Notes: generated from the sequence alone by a model not told the origin. Numbered from the stretch's first letter, positions 43,318 through 53,127 are shown. The stretch: DNA of 64,000 bases from Mesobacillus foraminis (GCF_004340465.1 NZ_SLVV01000007.1:124001-188000), one strand, 5' to 3'. Made by a program: numbers and translations.

Positions 43318-44184
43318 TTGATTGAAATCATCTTCCAAAAAGACTGGGATGGCCGTTGTATGTACAGGCATATAATGGAACGGTTGTCGGCTTTCCCGGC
43401 TCAAACCGGAAAAATCCTTTTTGACGAAGAGCGAAAGAAACTCAGAATCCATACAGATGATTTGCCGAAAGAGGCTTTTTATACAATCAAGGAAGGCGTT
43501 TATGAGTTCATAGTCATAAAAAAACGTGATGACTGGTTCAGGGGAATTTTATCGGAGCGTTTTTTCTATCAGGATACAGGCGAGCAGGACCAGATCCTCG
43601 ACATTATATATTCGGTTATTGAAGGGCATCGGGAAGATCTAGCCTCATTTGTGACCGGTCCGGATGAAAAAGGATATGTACTGGAAGCAATCAATGAGAT
43701 CTTTAAGGGAAGCATCAGCTTTTCATTTGACTCGTTTGTGATGTTCCGGCTAAAGCCGTTTCTGGATGTGCTCCGGAGTTTTGTGGAAATAGCCATTGAT
43801 GAATACAAACTGGAGCAGGACTATCAAATGTTCATTCAAACCTTAAGAGAGTTTCTATGCGGCAGAACCCCGCTGCACGAGCATGTACATTTAAAACTGG
43901 ACAATGAGACGGTCTTTTTTGATTCTGATTTTATGGAGATCAAACGAAGCGAACTTGTTAAGGGGATTGACCGCAAACTTTTGGGGAACCACCCTGTCTA
44001 CGTGGATTCGGTGACAATTGCTCCCCTCCTCTCGATGGCACCTTCAACCATCTATTTATATACCGACGAGCCAGAGCAGCCGCTTGTCAGGACGATTGGA
44101 AATATATTCGAGGAACGTGTGAAATTGTGCCCTCTTAAGGCATTTCAAAGGAATAATGGACATTCAAATGAAAAAGTCCAATAG
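43318..44184 (+). CDS. ytxC: Sporulation-associated protein YtxC
   Basis: A 288-residue soluble protein matching YtxC, annotated as a putative sporulation protein and encoded between dnaI and thrS in Bacillus. No catalytic motif is visible; the sequence is mixed helical with a segment YTDEPEQPLVRTIGNIFEERV near the C-terminus. The TTG start is preceded by GAGGGGGGAT. The stop lies just before the thrS T-box promoter. Confidence 0.85.
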   Translation: MIEIIFQKDWDGRCMYRHIMERLSAFPAQTGKILFDEERKKLRIHTDDLPKEAFYTIKEGVYEFIVIKKRDDWFRGILSERFFYQDTGEQDQILDIIYSVIEGHREDLASFVTGPDEKGYVLEAINEIFKGSISFSFDSFVMFRLKPFLDVLRSFVEIAIDEYKLEQDYQMFIQTLREFLCGRTPLHEHVHLKLDNETVFFDSDFMEIKRSELVKGIDRKLLGNHPVYVDSVTIAPLLSMAPSTIYLYTDEPEQPLVRTIGNIFEERVKLCPLKAFQRNNGHSNEKVQ

Positions 44185-44189
44185 CCCAC

Positions 44190-44218
44190 TTGATTTTCAA
44201 AAGATTACAAACTATAAT
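44190..44218 (+). promoter_or_regulatory. Sigma-A promoter of thrS
   Basis: TTGATT (44190-44195), 17 bp, TATAAT (44213-44218). Transcript start near 44225. Confidence 0.8.
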
Positions 44219-44224
44219 AACCTA

Positions 44225-44500
44225 CATAATAAGTGAATCAAGCAAATGTAATGATGAGGACATGGGCTATCTTGATGGGTTTCCAGAGAGGGAAGGCAAG
44301 GCTGAAACCTTCCCAGCACCAGAGATTGAGCTTACCACCTCTGAACTTCAGCTGTGAACACCTTAGGGTTTATAACTGCTGACGGCAGCCGCCGTTATCT
44401 CAACCAAGCCGTTTTTAACATGTTTTATTTTAAACGGGAAATTGGGTGGAACCACGTGGAATCAAACTCGTCCCTTTCTTAAGGACGGGTTTTTTTGCAT
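44225..44500 (+). ncRNA. T-box leader of thrS (tRNA-Thr sensing)
   Basis: T-box riboswitch with the conserved GGGTGGAACCACG at 44444-44456, a Stem I region with an ATGATGAGGAC kink-turn strand (44252-44262) and an apical GGGAAGG...CCTTCCC hairpin holding GGCTGAAA. The specifier is most likely ACC (Thr) at 44334-44336, followed by A and by CCTC that can pair with GAGG of the kink-turn region. A terminator (ACTCGTCC / GGACGGGT plus seven T, 44466-44496) ends it. Uncharged tRNA-Thr should favour readthrough into thrS. Confidence 0.9.
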
Positions 44501-44586
44501 TTTTTTAACAAAAAATTGGAAAGAAGTTCGCCAGGACAGGCTAAATCACTGTCCGGAGATTCTCGAACTATCAGGAGGCAGACATT

Positions 44587-46518
44587 ATGGCAGATATCAT
44601 CAAAATATCATTCCCCGACGGAGCAGTAAAAGAGTTCCCTGCCGGTACAACCATTGAAGACATCGCAGCATCCATCAGCCCAGGGTTAAAGAAGAAGTCG
44701 ATTGCCGGCAAGGTCAATGGAGAAATGTATGATTTAAGGCGGCCGATTGAAACAGATGGAGCCATTGAAATCATTACTTCGGATCGGGAGGAGGCTCTCG
44801 AAGTCCTTCGCCACAGCACGGCCCATCTCATGGCTCAAGCAATCAAACGTTTATATAAAAACGTCAAGCTTGGAGTGGGCCCTGTCATTGAAGGCGGCTT
44901 TTATTATGATATTGATTTGGAACAGTCCCTCACACCCGAAGATTTGCCCTTAATCGAAAAAGAGATGGCAAAGATTGTAAATGAAAATCTTGACATCATC
45001 CGGAAGGAAGTCAGCCGTGAAGAGGCCATCCAGCTTTATAAAGAAGTTGGGGACGAATACAAGCTTGAATTAATTGAGGCCATTCCGTCAGATGAAGCCG
45101 TCACTATTTACGAGCAAGGCGATTTCTTTGATCTTTGCCGGGGCGTTCATGTACCGTCAACCGGGAAGATTAAAGAATTCAAGCTATTGAATATCGCAGG
45201 TGCTTATTGGCGCGGAAACAGCGACAATAAAATGCTTCAGCGTATTTACGGGACAGCATTCTTTAAAAAGGATGAATTGAAAGAACACCTTCGCCTGCTT
45301 GAAGAAGCAAAAGAGCGTGACCATCGAAAGATTGGGAAAGAGCTGAATTTATTTACCAATGCCCAGAAGGTAGGACAGGGATTGCCGATGTGGCTTCCAA
45401 AAGGTGCTACCATCCGCAGGATCATCGAACGCTATATTGTGGATAAGGAAGTCAGCCTTGGCTATGATCACGTTTATACCCCAATCATGGGAAGTGTGGA
45501 TCTCTATAAAACCTCCGGCCACTGGGACCACTATCAGGAAGATATGTTCCCGGTAATGGATATGGACAACGAACAATTGGTGCTGCGTCCGATGAACTGC
45601 CCGCACCATATGATGATTTATAAGAACGGAATCCATAGCTACAGGGAATTGCCAATCCGGATTGCAGAGCTTGGTACCATGCACCGCTATGAAATGTCCG
45701 GAGCTCTTTCCGGGTTGCAGCGGGTTCGCGGGATGACATTAAATGACGCCCATATCTTCGTCCGTCCTGATCAAATCAAGGAAGAATTCAAACGGGTGGT
45801 TGAACTGGTGCTTGAAGTTTATAAAGACTTCGATTTAAACGATTACTCTTTCCGTTTGTCCTATCGGGACCCCGAGGACAAGGAAAAGTATTATGATGAT
45901 GATGAAATGTGGGAGAAAGCTCAAAGCATGCTCAAGGAAGCCATGGATGAGATGGGCCATGATTACTTTGAAGCTGAAGGGGAAGCAGCTTTCTATGGTC
46001 CAAAGCTTGATGTCCAGGTTAAGACTGCACTTGGAAAAGACGAGACTTTATCGACTGTACAGCTCGACTTCTTGCTGCCGGAGCGTTTCGACCTGACTTA
46101 TGTAGGGGAAGATGGGAAACAGCATCGGCCAGTCGTCATTCACCGAGGTGTCGTTTCGACAATGGAACGGTTTGTTGCCTTCCTTATCGAAGAATATAAA
46201 GGTGCATTCCCAACATGGCTTGCTCCGGTCCAGGCTCAGGTTATCCCTGTGTCACCTGATGTGCATTTTGATTATGCCAAGGAGGTCCAGGATAAATTAA
46301 AGGCAGCCGGATTCCGCGTTGAAATGGACAGCCGGGATGAAAAGATCGGTTATAAAATCCGTGAGGCACAGATGAAGAAAATCCCTTATATGCTGGTTGT
46401 CGGTGACAAGGAGATTGAAGACAATGCTGTCAATGTCCGTAAGTATGGAGAACAAAAGTCGGAAACAGTCAGCTTTGTAGAATTTCTCGATGCTTTCCGG
46501 AAAGATGCTAAAAAATAA
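44587..46518 (+). CDS. thrS: Threonyl-tRNA synthetase
   Basis: Class II synthetase, 643 residues. Order: TGS domain (about 1-64), editing domain (about 65-240; [10 protein letters not shown] and the [12 protein letters not shown] motif), catalytic core (about 245-535; [47 protein letters not shown]) and anticodon-binding domain (about 540-643). Both editing and zinc-binding (Cys/His/His) residues are in place, so a full proofreading enzyme. ATG start behind ATCAGGAGGC. Controlled by the upstream T-box. Confidence 0.97.
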   Translation: MADIIKISFPDGAVKEFPAGTTIEDIAASISPGLKKKSIAGKVNGEMYDLRRPIETDGAIEIITSDREEALEVLRHSTAHLMAQAIKRLYKNVKLGVGPVIEGGFYYDIDLEQSLTPEDLPLIEKEMAKIVNENLDIIRKEVSREEAIQLYKEVGDEYKLELIEAIPSDEAVTIYEQGDFFDLCRGVHVPSTGKIKEFKLLNIAGAYWRGNSDNKMLQRIYGTAFFKKDELKEHLRLLEEAKERDHRKIGKELNLFTNAQKVGQGLPMWLPKGATIRRIIERYIVDKEVSLGYDHVYTPIMGSVDLYKTSGHWDHYQEDMFPVMDMDNEQLVLRPMNCPHHMMIYKNGIHSYRELPIRIAELGTMHRYEMSGALSGLQRVRGMTLNDAHIFVRPDQIKEEFKRVVELVLEVYKDFDLNDYSFRLSYRDPEDKEKYYDDDEMWEKAQSMLKEAMDEMGHDYFEAEGEAAFYGPKLDVQVKTALGKDETLSTVQLDFLLPERFDLTYVGEDGKQHRPVVIHRGVVSTMERFVAFLIEEYKGAFPTWLAPVQAQVIPVSPDVHFDYAKEVQDKLKAAGFRVEMDSRDEKIGYKIREAQMKKIPYMLVVGDKEIEDNAVNVRKYGEQKSETVSFVEFLDAFRKDAKK

Positions 46519-46589
46519 CTAAAAGGTATTGCGTCTTTGTTCAGGATAGGTTACAATACTAAACGTTGCAGGAAAACCTAGTGAATCGT

Positions 46590-46618
46590 TTGACATAGTA
46601 TTCACGTTGTGATATAGT
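46590..46618 (+). promoter_or_regulatory. Strong sigma-A promoter of infC-rpmI-rplT
   Basis: TTGACA (46590-46595), 17 bp, TATAGT (46613-46618). Transcript start near 46625. Confidence 0.85.
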
Positions 46619-46624
46619 TACAAA

Positions 46625-46768
46625 GGTAGAATTGAATACGGTTTGTGGAAAGAAGAAGCACCCGCTTCTCACCTGGTCGACGCAAAAAGCAGTTGGCAGG
46701 TATTACGTAAACGACTATTAATTTGGTATGGTTTCGTAAAGTGTGGGTGTATAAGCCCACACTTTTTT
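46625..46768 (+). ncRNA. L20 ribosomal protein leader
   Basis: Leader of the infC operon, in which ribosomal protein L20 binds RNA and promotes termination. The segment GCACCCGCTTCTCACCTGG (46658-46676) and the following GGCAGGTATTACGTAAACGAC region resemble the Bacillus L20 leader. It ends with terminator AGTGTGGG / CCCACACT plus six T (46740-46768), well before infC. Confidence 0.85.
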
Positions 46769-46880
46769 ATTGCGAAAAATGTGTTCAGCTGTAGTGGATC
46801 AGCGTGAGGGGCTGGTACTATAGCATGCGATATTCTTTACCCAAACATAGTATTCTTATATAACCTGGAGGTGGCTGACT

Positions 46881-47396
46881 ATTAGCAAAGACATGCTGTT
46901 GAACGAGGGCATCCGTGCCCGTGAAGTTCGTCTCATTGACCAAAATGGCGATCAGCTAGGAATTAAATCAAAAATTGAAGCGCTTGAGATCGCTTCTCGT
47001 GTGAATCTTGATGTTGTCCTTGTGGCACCGAATGCGAAACCACCTGTAGCCCGGATCATGGACTATGGAAAATTTAAATTCGAGCAGCAAAAGAAAGACA
47101 AAGAAGCACGTAAAAATCAAAAAATCATCAACATTAAAGAGGTGCGCCTCAGCCCGACAATTGATGAGCATGACTTCAATACGAAGCTTCGCAATGCCAT
47201 CAAGTTTCTCGAAAAAGGCGATAAAGTAAAAGCATCGATCCGTTTCAAAGGTCGTGCGATCACGCATAAGGAAATCGGCCAGCGTGTATTGGACCGTTTT
47301 TCAGCAGCGTGCAAGGAAGTTGCTACTGTTGAATCCCATCCTAAAATGGACGGACGTAGCATGTTCCTGGTTTTAGCCCCTAAAAACGACAAGTAA
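46881..47396 (+). CDS. infC: Translation initiation factor IF-3 (AUU start)
   Basis: Prevents premature subunit joining and checks the initiator codon. 171 residues, N- and C-terminal IF-3 domains joined by a Lys-rich linker ([17 protein letters not shown]). The first ATG (46893) is 18 nt from the GGAGGTGG site, too far; ATT at 46881 lies 6 nt from it and gives [10 protein letters not shown] as in relatives. An AUU start in infC is known from E. coli and Geobacillus and allows IF-3 to restrain its own synthesis. First gene after the L20 leader. Confidence 0.93.
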   Translation: MSKDMLLNEGIRAREVRLIDQNGDQLGIKSKIEALEIASRVNLDVVLVAPNAKPPVARIMDYGKFKFEQQKKDKEARKNQKIINIKEVRLSPTIDEHDFNTKLRNAIKFLEKGDKVKASIRFKGRAITHKEIGQRVLDRFSAACKEVATVESHPKMDGRSMFLVLAPKNDK

Positions 47397-47413
47397 CGAG
47401 GAGGAAGTCCCTA

Positions 47414-47614
47414 ATGCCAAAAATGAAAACTCACCGCGGCGCTGCAAAGCGTTTCAAGAAAACTGGATCAGGCAAGCTTAAGCGTTCCCATGCTTATACA
47501 AGCCATATGTTCGCTAACAAATCCCAGAAACAAAAGCGTAAGCTTCGCAAAGGAGCAGTCGTTTCTTCAGGCGATTTCAAGCGTATCCGTCATCTATTAG
47601 ACAACATTAAGTAA
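47414..47614 (+). CDS. rpmI: 50S ribosomal protein L35
   Basis: 66-residue basic protein beginning [20 protein letters not shown], the L35 signature. AGGAGGAAG site, 17 bp after infC. Part of the infC-rpmI-rplT operon under L20 feedback. Confidence 0.98.
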   Translation: MPKMKTHRGAAKRFKKTGSGKLKRSHAYTSHMFANKSQKQKRKLRKGAVVSSGDFKRIRHLLDNIK

Positions 47615-47651
47615 TCTCGAGGTATCTCGATTTATATAGGAGGGAAATTAC

Positions 47652-48011
47652 ATGCCACGTGTTAAAGGCGGTACAGTTACGCGTAAGCGTCGTAAAAAGG
47701 TAATTAAATTAGCAAAAGGTTATTATGGTTCAAAACATACATTATATAAAGTAGCTAACCAGCAGGTCATGAAATCTCTGCAATATGCATTCCGTGACCG
47801 TCGCCAGAAAAAGCGCGACTTCCGTAAGCTTTGGATCACTCGTATCAACGCGGCAGCACGCATGAACGGTCTTTCTTACAGCCGTTTAATGCATGGCTTA
47901 AAGCTTGCTGGCATCGAAGTGAACCGCAAAATGCTTGCTGAGCTTGCTATCAGCGATGCACAAGCATTCACTGAACTAGCAAATGCTGCTAAAGCACAAT
48001 ACAACAAGTAA
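47652..48011 (+). CDS. rplT: 50S ribosomal protein L20
   Basis: 119-residue basic protein ([23 protein letters not shown]...) that binds 23S rRNA early in 50S assembly and also represses its own operon through the leader RNA at 46625-46768. TAGGAGGG site. Terminator follows. Confidence 0.98.
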   Translation: MPRVKGGTVTRKRRKKVIKLAKGYYGSKHTLYKVANQQVMKSLQYAFRDRRQKKRDFRKLWITRINAAARMNGLSYSRLMHGLKLAGIEVNRKMLAELAISDAQAFTELANAAKAQYNK

Positions 48012-48023
48012 TAATAGATAAAG

Positions 48024-48050
48024 GCCATTCTCTAGCGGGAATGGCTTTTT
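48024..48050 (+). terminator. Terminator after rplT
   Basis: Stem GCCATTC / GAATGGC with an eight-base loop and five T. Confidence 0.85.
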
Positions 48051-48071
48051 CTTATAGGAGGGAAGAGACAA

Positions 48072-48350
48072 GTGGAAGGGTTATATGTATGGATCCTCGG
48101 AATGCTCTTACTGAATGGCTACGGTTTTTATCTAATGGGGAGCGATAAAAATCGGGCAGTGAAAGGCCGCTATAGAATAAGCGAGAAAACTCTGTGGCTG
48201 ACTGCCCTGTTTGGTGCTGCTGCCGGGATGACGATCGGAATGCAGTTCTTTCGCCACAAAACCAGGCATCTGCAGTTCAGACTGGGATTTCCGGCCCTGG
48301 CAGTCATCAACTTTGCTGTCTTTGTCTACATTATGAATCTTCTATACTAA
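48072..48350 (+). CDS. ysdA: DUF1294 membrane protein YsdA
   Basis: 92-residue protein with three to four hydrophobic segments (about 5-21, 41-60, 72-91) and the family-typical MGSDKNRA...RISEKTLW near residue 22. DUF1294 function is unknown. GTG start behind TAGGAGGGAAG. Convergent with ysdB. Confidence 0.88.
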   Translation: MEGLYVWILGMLLLNGYGFYLMGSDKNRAVKGRYRISEKTLWLTALFGAAAGMTIGMQFFRHKTRHLQFRLGFPALAVINFAVFVYIMNLLY

Positions 48351-48394
48351 AAAACACCGCCTGATAATCTCCATTTTCAGGCGGTGTTTTTTAC
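48351..48394. terminator. Bidirectional terminator between ysdA and ysdB
   Basis: Stem AAAACACCGCCTGA / TCAGGCGGTGTTTT with a 13-nt loop, A run on the left and T run on the right. Confidence 0.9.
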
Positions 48395-48398
48395 TGCC

Positions 48399-48791
48399 CT
48401 ATAATTCAGGCTGTTTCTCCATGAATTCCTTTACTGGACTTTTCCAGCTGATGGCAGCGCCAGGATAAAGTTCATGAATTTCATTTTCAATGACCAAAAA
48501 GTCTTCGTAAGACAACCCTTTTAAAGCAGCAGAATTTTTAGGCCACATAAAAATGGAGACGACTTCAAACGCATATTCTGTGGTCCCTAAATACTTTTCC
48601 CCCTCAAACATGACCCCTTTATAAGTCACCAGGAAATTCTTCCGGACATTTTCCTGGTCGTCCAATAAAAAAAAGCGCTTTTGTTCGTGGGCAAGTTCCA
48701 GCTTTCTTTTTGGATGAAGCAAATACCTCACAGTGCGGTATAGCAGGAAAATAATAGAGGCAAATAGAATGAGGCGCAAAATCCATAGCAT
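48399..48791 (-). CDS. ysdB: Sigma-W regulon protein YsdB
   Basis: 130-residue protein with one N-terminal helix (about 2-20), then a basic stretch (HPKRKLELAHEQKR) and a soluble domain. Matches YsdB, a cell-envelope stress protein of the sigma-W regulon in B. subtilis. I chose ATG 48791 because GGAGG lies 7 nt before it; the upstream ATG at 48812 has no site. A sigma-W promoter match lies at 48823-48849. Confidence 0.88.
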   Translation of the reverse strand: MLWILRLILFASIIFLLYRTVRYLLHPKRKLELAHEQKRFFLLDDQENVRKNFLVTYKGVMFEGEKYLGTTEYAFEVVSIFMWPKNSAALKGLSYEDFLVIENEIHELYPGAAISWKSPVKEFMEKQPEL

Positions 48792-48822
48792 AAAGGTTCC
48801 TCCATTACTCATTTTCCTAATC

Positions 48823-48849
48823 TACGTGTTACTTCCCTGAATAGTTTCA
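48823..48849 (-). promoter_or_regulatory. Sigma-W promoter of ysdB
   Basis: On the minus strand TGAAAC (48849-48844), 17 bp, CGTA (48826-48823). Exact sigma-W consensus elements; the spacer is 17 instead of the commoner 16. Confidence 0.75.
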
Positions 48850-48897
48850 ACTTATTGTAAATTGAATTATAATTTTATATAGAACAGGAGGAAGATG

Positions 48898-49389
48898 ATG
48901 AACACAGAAAAGCTGTTTACCATGCAAAAAAATCTTGATCGCCATATTGAGGAAAAGCACGGCCTGGCTAGTGAAGATTTATTTGGCCGCAAAATACTGG
49001 CATTATTGGTAGAGCTGGGGGAACTTGCGAATGAAACAAGATGCTTTAAATTCTGGAGTACGAAAGCACCCTCGGAAAGACAGATCATTTTAGAAGAATT
49101 TGTGGATGGAATTCATTTTATTTTATCACTGGGAATAGAGTGCAGTTTTACCGCACCGGAATACGGGAACGGCGTGACACTGTCAAACCATTCCGTATAT
49201 GAACAGTTTCTCGTCGTTTATGGAGCTGTAACGAGCTTTCAATTGACTAAAGCAGAGAAACAGTACCATTACTTGTTTTCCTCCTATATGGAGCTTGGAA
49301 AAATGTTAGGTTTTACTCCTGAGGATATTGAACAGGCATATATAGAGAAAAATGAAGTAAATTATGAAAGACAGAGAAAAGGGTATTAA
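48898..49389 (+). CDS. Dimeric (all-alpha) dUTP diphosphatase
   Basis: 163-residue all-helical dUTPase/MazG-like hydrolase that clears dUTP and feeds dUMP to thymidylate synthesis. Metal-binding motifs ELGELANE (about 40-47) and EEFVDGIHF (about 68-76) give the ExxE...ExxxD pattern. ATG 48898 has 6-nt spacing from AGGAGG; ATG 48895 is too close. It stands alone between ysdB and ysdC. Family call is firm, exact substrate inferred. Confidence 0.85.
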   Translation: MNTEKLFTMQKNLDRHIEEKHGLASEDLFGRKILALLVELGELANETRCFKFWSTKAPSERQIILEEFVDGIHFILSLGIECSFTAPEYGNGVTLSNHSVYEQFLVVYGAVTSFQLTKAEKQYHYLFSSYMELGKMLGFTPEDIEQAYIEKNEVNYERQRKGY

Positions 49390-49460
49390 GGTAACTTTGT
49401 ACTTTCGGAATCTGTTTTTGTATAATGAAGTCACTACTAATTATTAAGGGAGTCGAAATA

Positions 49461-50540
49461 ATGGCGAAATTGGATGAAACCCTGACAATGCTGAAAGATT
49501 TGACAGATGCCAGAGGAATTCCTGGCAATGAACGAGAAGTGCGCGAAGTAATGACGAAATACATAGCTCCATATGCAGATGAAGTTACAACAGACGGCCT
49601 TGGAAGCCTGATTGCGAAACAGGGAGAAAACGGTCCTAAAATCATGGTGGCCGGCCATCTGGATGAAGTTGGATTCATGGTTACGAACATTGATGAGAAA
49701 GGATTCCTTCGTTTTCAGACAGTTGGTGGCTGGTGGTCCCAGGTTATGCTGGCCCAAAGAGTAACAGTTGTAACCCGCAAAGGGGACGTGACAGGCGTTA
49801 TTGGTTCCAAGCCCCCTCACATCCTTTCCCCAGAGGCAAGGAAAAAGCCTGTTGAAATTAAAGACATGTTCATTGATATTGGAGCGGTAAGCAAAGAAGA
49901 AGCTGAAGAGTGGGGAGTTCGGCCGGGAGACATGGTGGTCCCTTATTTTGAATTTACCGTCATGAACAATGAAAAAATGCTCCTTGCCAAAGCCTGGGAT
50001 AACCGGATTGGCTGTGCCATAGCCATTGATGTCATGAGGCAGCTGAAGAATGAGAAGCATGAGAATATTGTTTATGGCGTTGGAACCATCCAGGAAGAGG
50101 TAGGCCTTCGCGGTGCCCGTACTTCTGCACAGTTGATTCAGCCTGACATCGCCTTTGGAGTGGATGTTGGAATTGCGGGAGATACCCCGGGTGTTTCCAA
50201 TAAAGAAGCAATGGGTAAAATGGGCGATGGCCCGCAAATCATTTTATATGATGCCAGTATGGTTTCCCATAAAGGGCTGCGCGAATTTGTAACAGATGTG
50301 GCGGATGAATTAAAGATTCCGTACCAGTTCGATGCCCTGCCAGGAGGCGGAACGGATTCAGGAGCAATCCATACATCAAACAGAGGAGTGCCATCCCTTT
50401 CCATTACCATTGCCACTCGTTATATCCATTCCCATGCAGCGATGCTCCATCGTGACGATTATGAGAATGCGGTAAAGCTGATTGTTGAAGTGATTAAACG
50501 TCTTGATAAAGAAACTGTAGACAGAATTACGTATGAATAG
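49461..50540 (+). CDS. ysdC: M42 family glutamyl aminopeptidase YsdC
   Basis: 359-residue dimetal aminopeptidase of the M42/TET family. Ligands are recognisable in [13 protein letters not shown] (His), [10 protein letters not shown] (Asp), [12 protein letters not shown] (Glu-Glu), [11 protein letters not shown] and [10 protein letters not shown] (His). These enzymes form dodecameric tetrahedra that trim peptides. ATG 49461 behind AAGGGAG; a TTGTAC-18 bp-TATAAT promoter lies at 49397-49426. Terminator follows. Confidence 0.92.
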   Translation: MAKLDETLTMLKDLTDARGIPGNEREVREVMTKYIAPYADEVTTDGLGSLIAKQGENGPKIMVAGHLDEVGFMVTNIDEKGFLRFQTVGGWWSQVMLAQRVTVVTRKGDVTGVIGSKPPHILSPEARKKPVEIKDMFIDIGAVSKEEAEEWGVRPGDMVVPYFEFTVMNNEKMLLAKAWDNRIGCAIAIDVMRQLKNEKHENIVYGVGTIQEEVGLRGARTSAQLIQPDIAFGVDVGIAGDTPGVSNKEAMGKMGDGPQIILYDASMVSHKGLREFVTDVADELKIPYQFDALPGGGTDSGAIHTSNRGVPSLSITIATRYIHSHAAMLHRDDYENAVKLIVEVIKRLDKETVDRITYE

Positions 50541-50542
50541 GG

Positions 50543-50572
50543 AATGGAGCCGCAAGTGCGGCTCCATTTTTT
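50543..50572 (+). terminator. Terminator after ysdC
   Basis: Stem AATGGAGCCGC / GCGGCTCCATT with an AAGT loop and a six-T run. Confidence 0.9.
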
Positions 50573-50592
50573 AATACCATATCGCGGAAATG

Positions 50593-50617
50593 AAAAATCC
50601 TCCAGCAATGGAGGATT
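50593..50617 (-). terminator. Terminator of sspI
   Basis: Stem AATCCTCCA / TGGAGGATT with a 4-nt loop; the T run is on the minus strand, just past the sspI stop. Confidence 0.85.
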
Positions 50618-50622
50618 CGTCC

Positions 50623-50835
50623 TTACTTATTTTTAAGCCCGTCTTGGAGCATTTGAAGCATTTCCTGCTGATCACTGGCAGAAGCATTTTGCCAGATAAC
50701 TTCAAAAAGGACACCGAGACCAGGAAGCATCTTTTCCTCTCCATTCTGGATTGCGTCCACTATGGTATCCTTGAGTTCATCCTGTGTATTCCCGGAAACA
50801 TTTTGAATAATAGCATGGCGAAGGTTCAGATTCAT
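50623..50835 (-). CDS. sspI: Small acid-soluble spore protein I
   Basis: 70-residue minor SASP packed in the forespore. The sequence [19 protein letters not shown] and [18 protein letters not shown] is diagnostic. The real start is ATG at 50835 behind GAAAGGAG; the in-frame extension to 50931 is hydrophobic and unrelated. A CATAATA (-10 like, sigma-G type) lies on the minus strand at 50896-50890, but no good -35 is present at the right distance. Confidence 0.93.
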   Translation of the reverse strand: MNLNLRHAIIQNVSGNTQDELKDTIVDAIQNGEEKMLPGLGVLFEVIWQNASASDQQEMLQMLQDGLKNK

Positions 50836-50952
50836 CAATACAAACTCCTTTCTTTTGTTAACTACCGTTAGGATAAACAATATTGGTTTTATTATGTATT
50901 TATTTTGCGTTATAATAAGAAAATTGATCATTCACTAGAAGGAGTGTCCTTG

Positions 50953-51708
50953 TTGAAATATATTCAATCTGCGGCGAACCCGATGGTCAAGCAGTGGAAA
51001 AAACTGCTGTCCAGAAAAGAAAGAAACAAGTCAAAAACATTTATCATAGAAGGTTTTCACCTAGTTGAAGAAGCCCTCAAGAGCGAAGCGGACGTTGAAA
51101 CAATCATCGTTAGCGAGACGATTGAGATGCCTCAAACCTTCGATTATGGAGCAGTCCCTGTCGTAACGGTAACTGAAGAGATTGCCGGCATGCTGGCTGA
51201 TACTGAAACGACTCAGGGGATATTTGCCATTTGCCGCCAGCCGGCTTTTGACATCAAATCCGGAGAGTCATTTTTGCTTATCGATTCTGTTCAGGATCCA
51301 GGCAATCTGGGGACCATGATCAGGACTGCGGATGCAGCCGGTCTTGATAGTGTGGTCATAGGGATGGGAAGTGTGGATATCTACAACCCAAAAGTGCTTC
51401 GATCGGCACAGGGAAGCCATTTTCACTTGCCTGTAATCGCTGGCGATCTTCACGAATGGGTAGATAATTTGAATCAACAGGAAATCCCTGTCTACGGTAC
51501 GGCGCTTGAGAATGCCTCCATTTTCAGCGAGGTTCCTGCCGGGGGGCCGTTTGCACTGCTGGTCGGCAACGAAGGCAGTGGAGTAGATCCAGGATTACTG
51601 GCGAAAACGGCGAAAAATCTCTATATCCCGATTTATGGCAAAAGTGAATCATTGAATGTGGCGGTAGCAGCAGGAATCCTCCTATATTATTTTAAAACGC
51701 CCAAATAA
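50953..51708 (+). CDS. ysgA: TrmH/SpoU family RNA 2'-O-methyltransferase
   Basis: 251-residue SAM-dependent RNA methyltransferase. An N-terminal substrate-binding region (about 1-100, with VKQWKKLLSRKERN) precedes the SPOUT knot domain (about 105-250), with VQDPGNLGTMIRTADAAG, LLVGNEGSGVDPGL and IPIYGKSESLNVAVAAGI as the three family motifs. Target RNA is not predictable. I chose TTG 50953, 7 nt after AAGGAGTG. Precedes the pheS T-box. Confidence 0.9.
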   Translation: MKYIQSAANPMVKQWKKLLSRKERNKSKTFIIEGFHLVEEALKSEADVETIIVSETIEMPQTFDYGAVPVVTVTEEIAGMLADTETTQGIFAICRQPAFDIKSGESFLLIDSVQDPGNLGTMIRTADAAGLDSVVIGMGSVDIYNPKVLRSAQGSHFHLPVIAGDLHEWVDNLNQQEIPVYGTALENASIFSEVPAGGPFALLVGNEGSGVDPGLLAKTAKNLYIPIYGKSESLNVAVAAGILLYYFKTPK

Positions 51709-51729
51709 GTTTATTTTTTATAAAATTGT

Positions 51730-51758
51730 TTGATACTGTTGAATAGTTATACTATAAT
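51730..51758 (+). promoter_or_regulatory. Sigma-A promoter of pheST
   Basis: TTGATA (51730-51735), 17 bp, TATAAT (51753-51758). Confidence 0.85.
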
Positions 51759-51764
51759 AAACAG

Positions 51765-52037
51765 CAAAAATACCATTAATAAAAGCATTGACGGAGAAGA
51801 GTAGCTGGCCAGAGTCCATCCAGGGAGAAAATGCCAAAGACTGGGAGCATTTTCATGGAAAGGCAAGTGAAGTTCACCTCCCGAGCTGGCATCGGGACCA
51901 TCCGAATGGGTGTAAAGGTGCCCCGGCATATGCCGTTATCCGAATGAAGTGAACAGTGATACATATTTGTATTGCCTGTTAAAAAGGGTGGTACCGCGAA
52001 ACCAGACTTCGTCCCTTTATAGGGATGGAGTCTTTTT
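51765..52037 (+). ncRNA. T-box leader of pheST (tRNA-Phe sensing)
   Basis: Contains AGGGTGGTACCGCG (51985-51998), the T-box sequence, and the terminator AGACT...GAGTCT plus T run (52004-52037). The specifier is most likely TTC (Phe) at 51873-51875, followed by A and CCTCC, which can pair with GGAG of the kink-turn strand near 51792. The same spacing logic holds for the thrS leader. Confidence 0.9.
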
Positions 52038-52071
52038 ATTTTGTCTTTTTATATGAAGGAGGATTTACTAA

Positions 52072-53109
52072 ATGCAGGAACGATTAAAAGAACTGCAGGC
52101 AGAAGCGCTTGATAAAATAGCGCAAGCTGCGGACCTAAAGGAATTAAATGATATCCGTGTTGCTTTTCTTGGAAAAAAAGGCCCGATTACAGAAGTATTA
52201 AAGGGCATGGGGAAACTATCGGCAGAGGAAAGACCCAAAATGGGAGCCCTTGCCAATGAAGTCAGGGATGCAATCTCCAGTCAAATCGAAGCCAGGCAAA
52301 CTGAACTTGAAGCTGCAGCTGTCGAACTTAAGCTTGCTGCCGAGAAAATTGACGTCACACTCCCCGGCCGTCCTGTTAAAGCTGGCAATCACCATCCGCT
52401 GACGAGGATTATCGAGGAAATCGAGGATTTGTTTATCGGTATGGGCTATACAGTCGCAGAAGGTCCAGAGGTTGAACAGGACTATTATAATTTTGAAGCC
52501 CTGAACCTGCCAAAAGGCCATCCAGCGCGTGATATGCAGGATTCATTCTATATTACCGAGGAGATTCTGCTTCGTACTCATACCTCGCCTGTGCAGGCAA
52601 GGACTATGGAAAAGCGACAGGGCAAGGGGCCGGTCAAGATCATCTGTCCAGGAAAGGTTTACCGCCGTGACAATGATGATGCAACCCACTCCCACCAGTT
52701 CACTCAAATAGAGGGTCTGGTAATTGACGAAAATATTCGTTTAAGCGACCTTAAAGGGACACTTGATGTATTTGCAAAAAAAATGTTCGGTGCAGACCGG
52801 GAAATCCGTCTTCGCCCAAGCTTCTTCCCTTTTACAGAGCCGTCTGTTGAAATGGATATTTCCTGTAAAATGTGCGGGGGACATGGCTGCAGCACATGTA
52901 AAGGAACAGGTTGGATCGAAATTCTTGGGGCTGGGATGGTTCATCCGAATGTATTGGAAATGGCCGGTTACGATTCAAAGAGATATACAGGATTTGCCTT
53001 TGGAATGGGACCAGAGCGGATTGCCATGCTGAAATACGGCATTGATGATATTCGCCATTTTTATACAAATGACATCCGTTTCTTAAAGCAATTTTCGGTA
53101 ACTGAATAG
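52072..53109 (+). CDS. pheS: Phenylalanyl-tRNA synthetase alpha subunit
   Basis: 345-residue catalytic subunit of the (alpha-beta)2 enzyme. An N-terminal coiled coil (about 1-90) binds tRNA; the class II core (about 100-340) shows [45 protein letters not shown] and the [16 protein letters not shown] motif 3. ATG start after AAGGAGGA. Operon with pheT under T-box control. Confidence 0.97.
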   Translation: MQERLKELQAEALDKIAQAADLKELNDIRVAFLGKKGPITEVLKGMGKLSAEERPKMGALANEVRDAISSQIEARQTELEAAAVELKLAAEKIDVTLPGRPVKAGNHHPLTRIIEEIEDLFIGMGYTVAEGPEVEQDYYNFEALNLPKGHPARDMQDSFYITEEILLRTHTSPVQARTMEKRQGKGPVKIICPGKVYRRDNDDATHSHQFTQIEGLVIDENIRLSDLKGTLDVFAKKMFGADREIRLRPSFFPFTEPSVEMDISCKMCGGHGCSTCKGTGWIEILGAGMVHPNVLEMAGYDSKRYTGFAFGMGPERIAMLKYGIDDIRHFYTNDIRFLKQFSVTE

Positions 53110-53127
53110 GGATTAGGAGGAAAAATC

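Noticed and set aside
49437-50237. 266-codon minus-strand frame inside ysdC
   Set aside because: Antisense shadow of the M42 peptidase gene with Cys/His-rich composition typical of reverse-strand reading.
50890-50920. Sigma-G promoter for sspI
   Set aside because: CATAATA fits a -10, but no acceptable -35 lies 17-18 bp upstream, so it is only mentioned in the gene entry.
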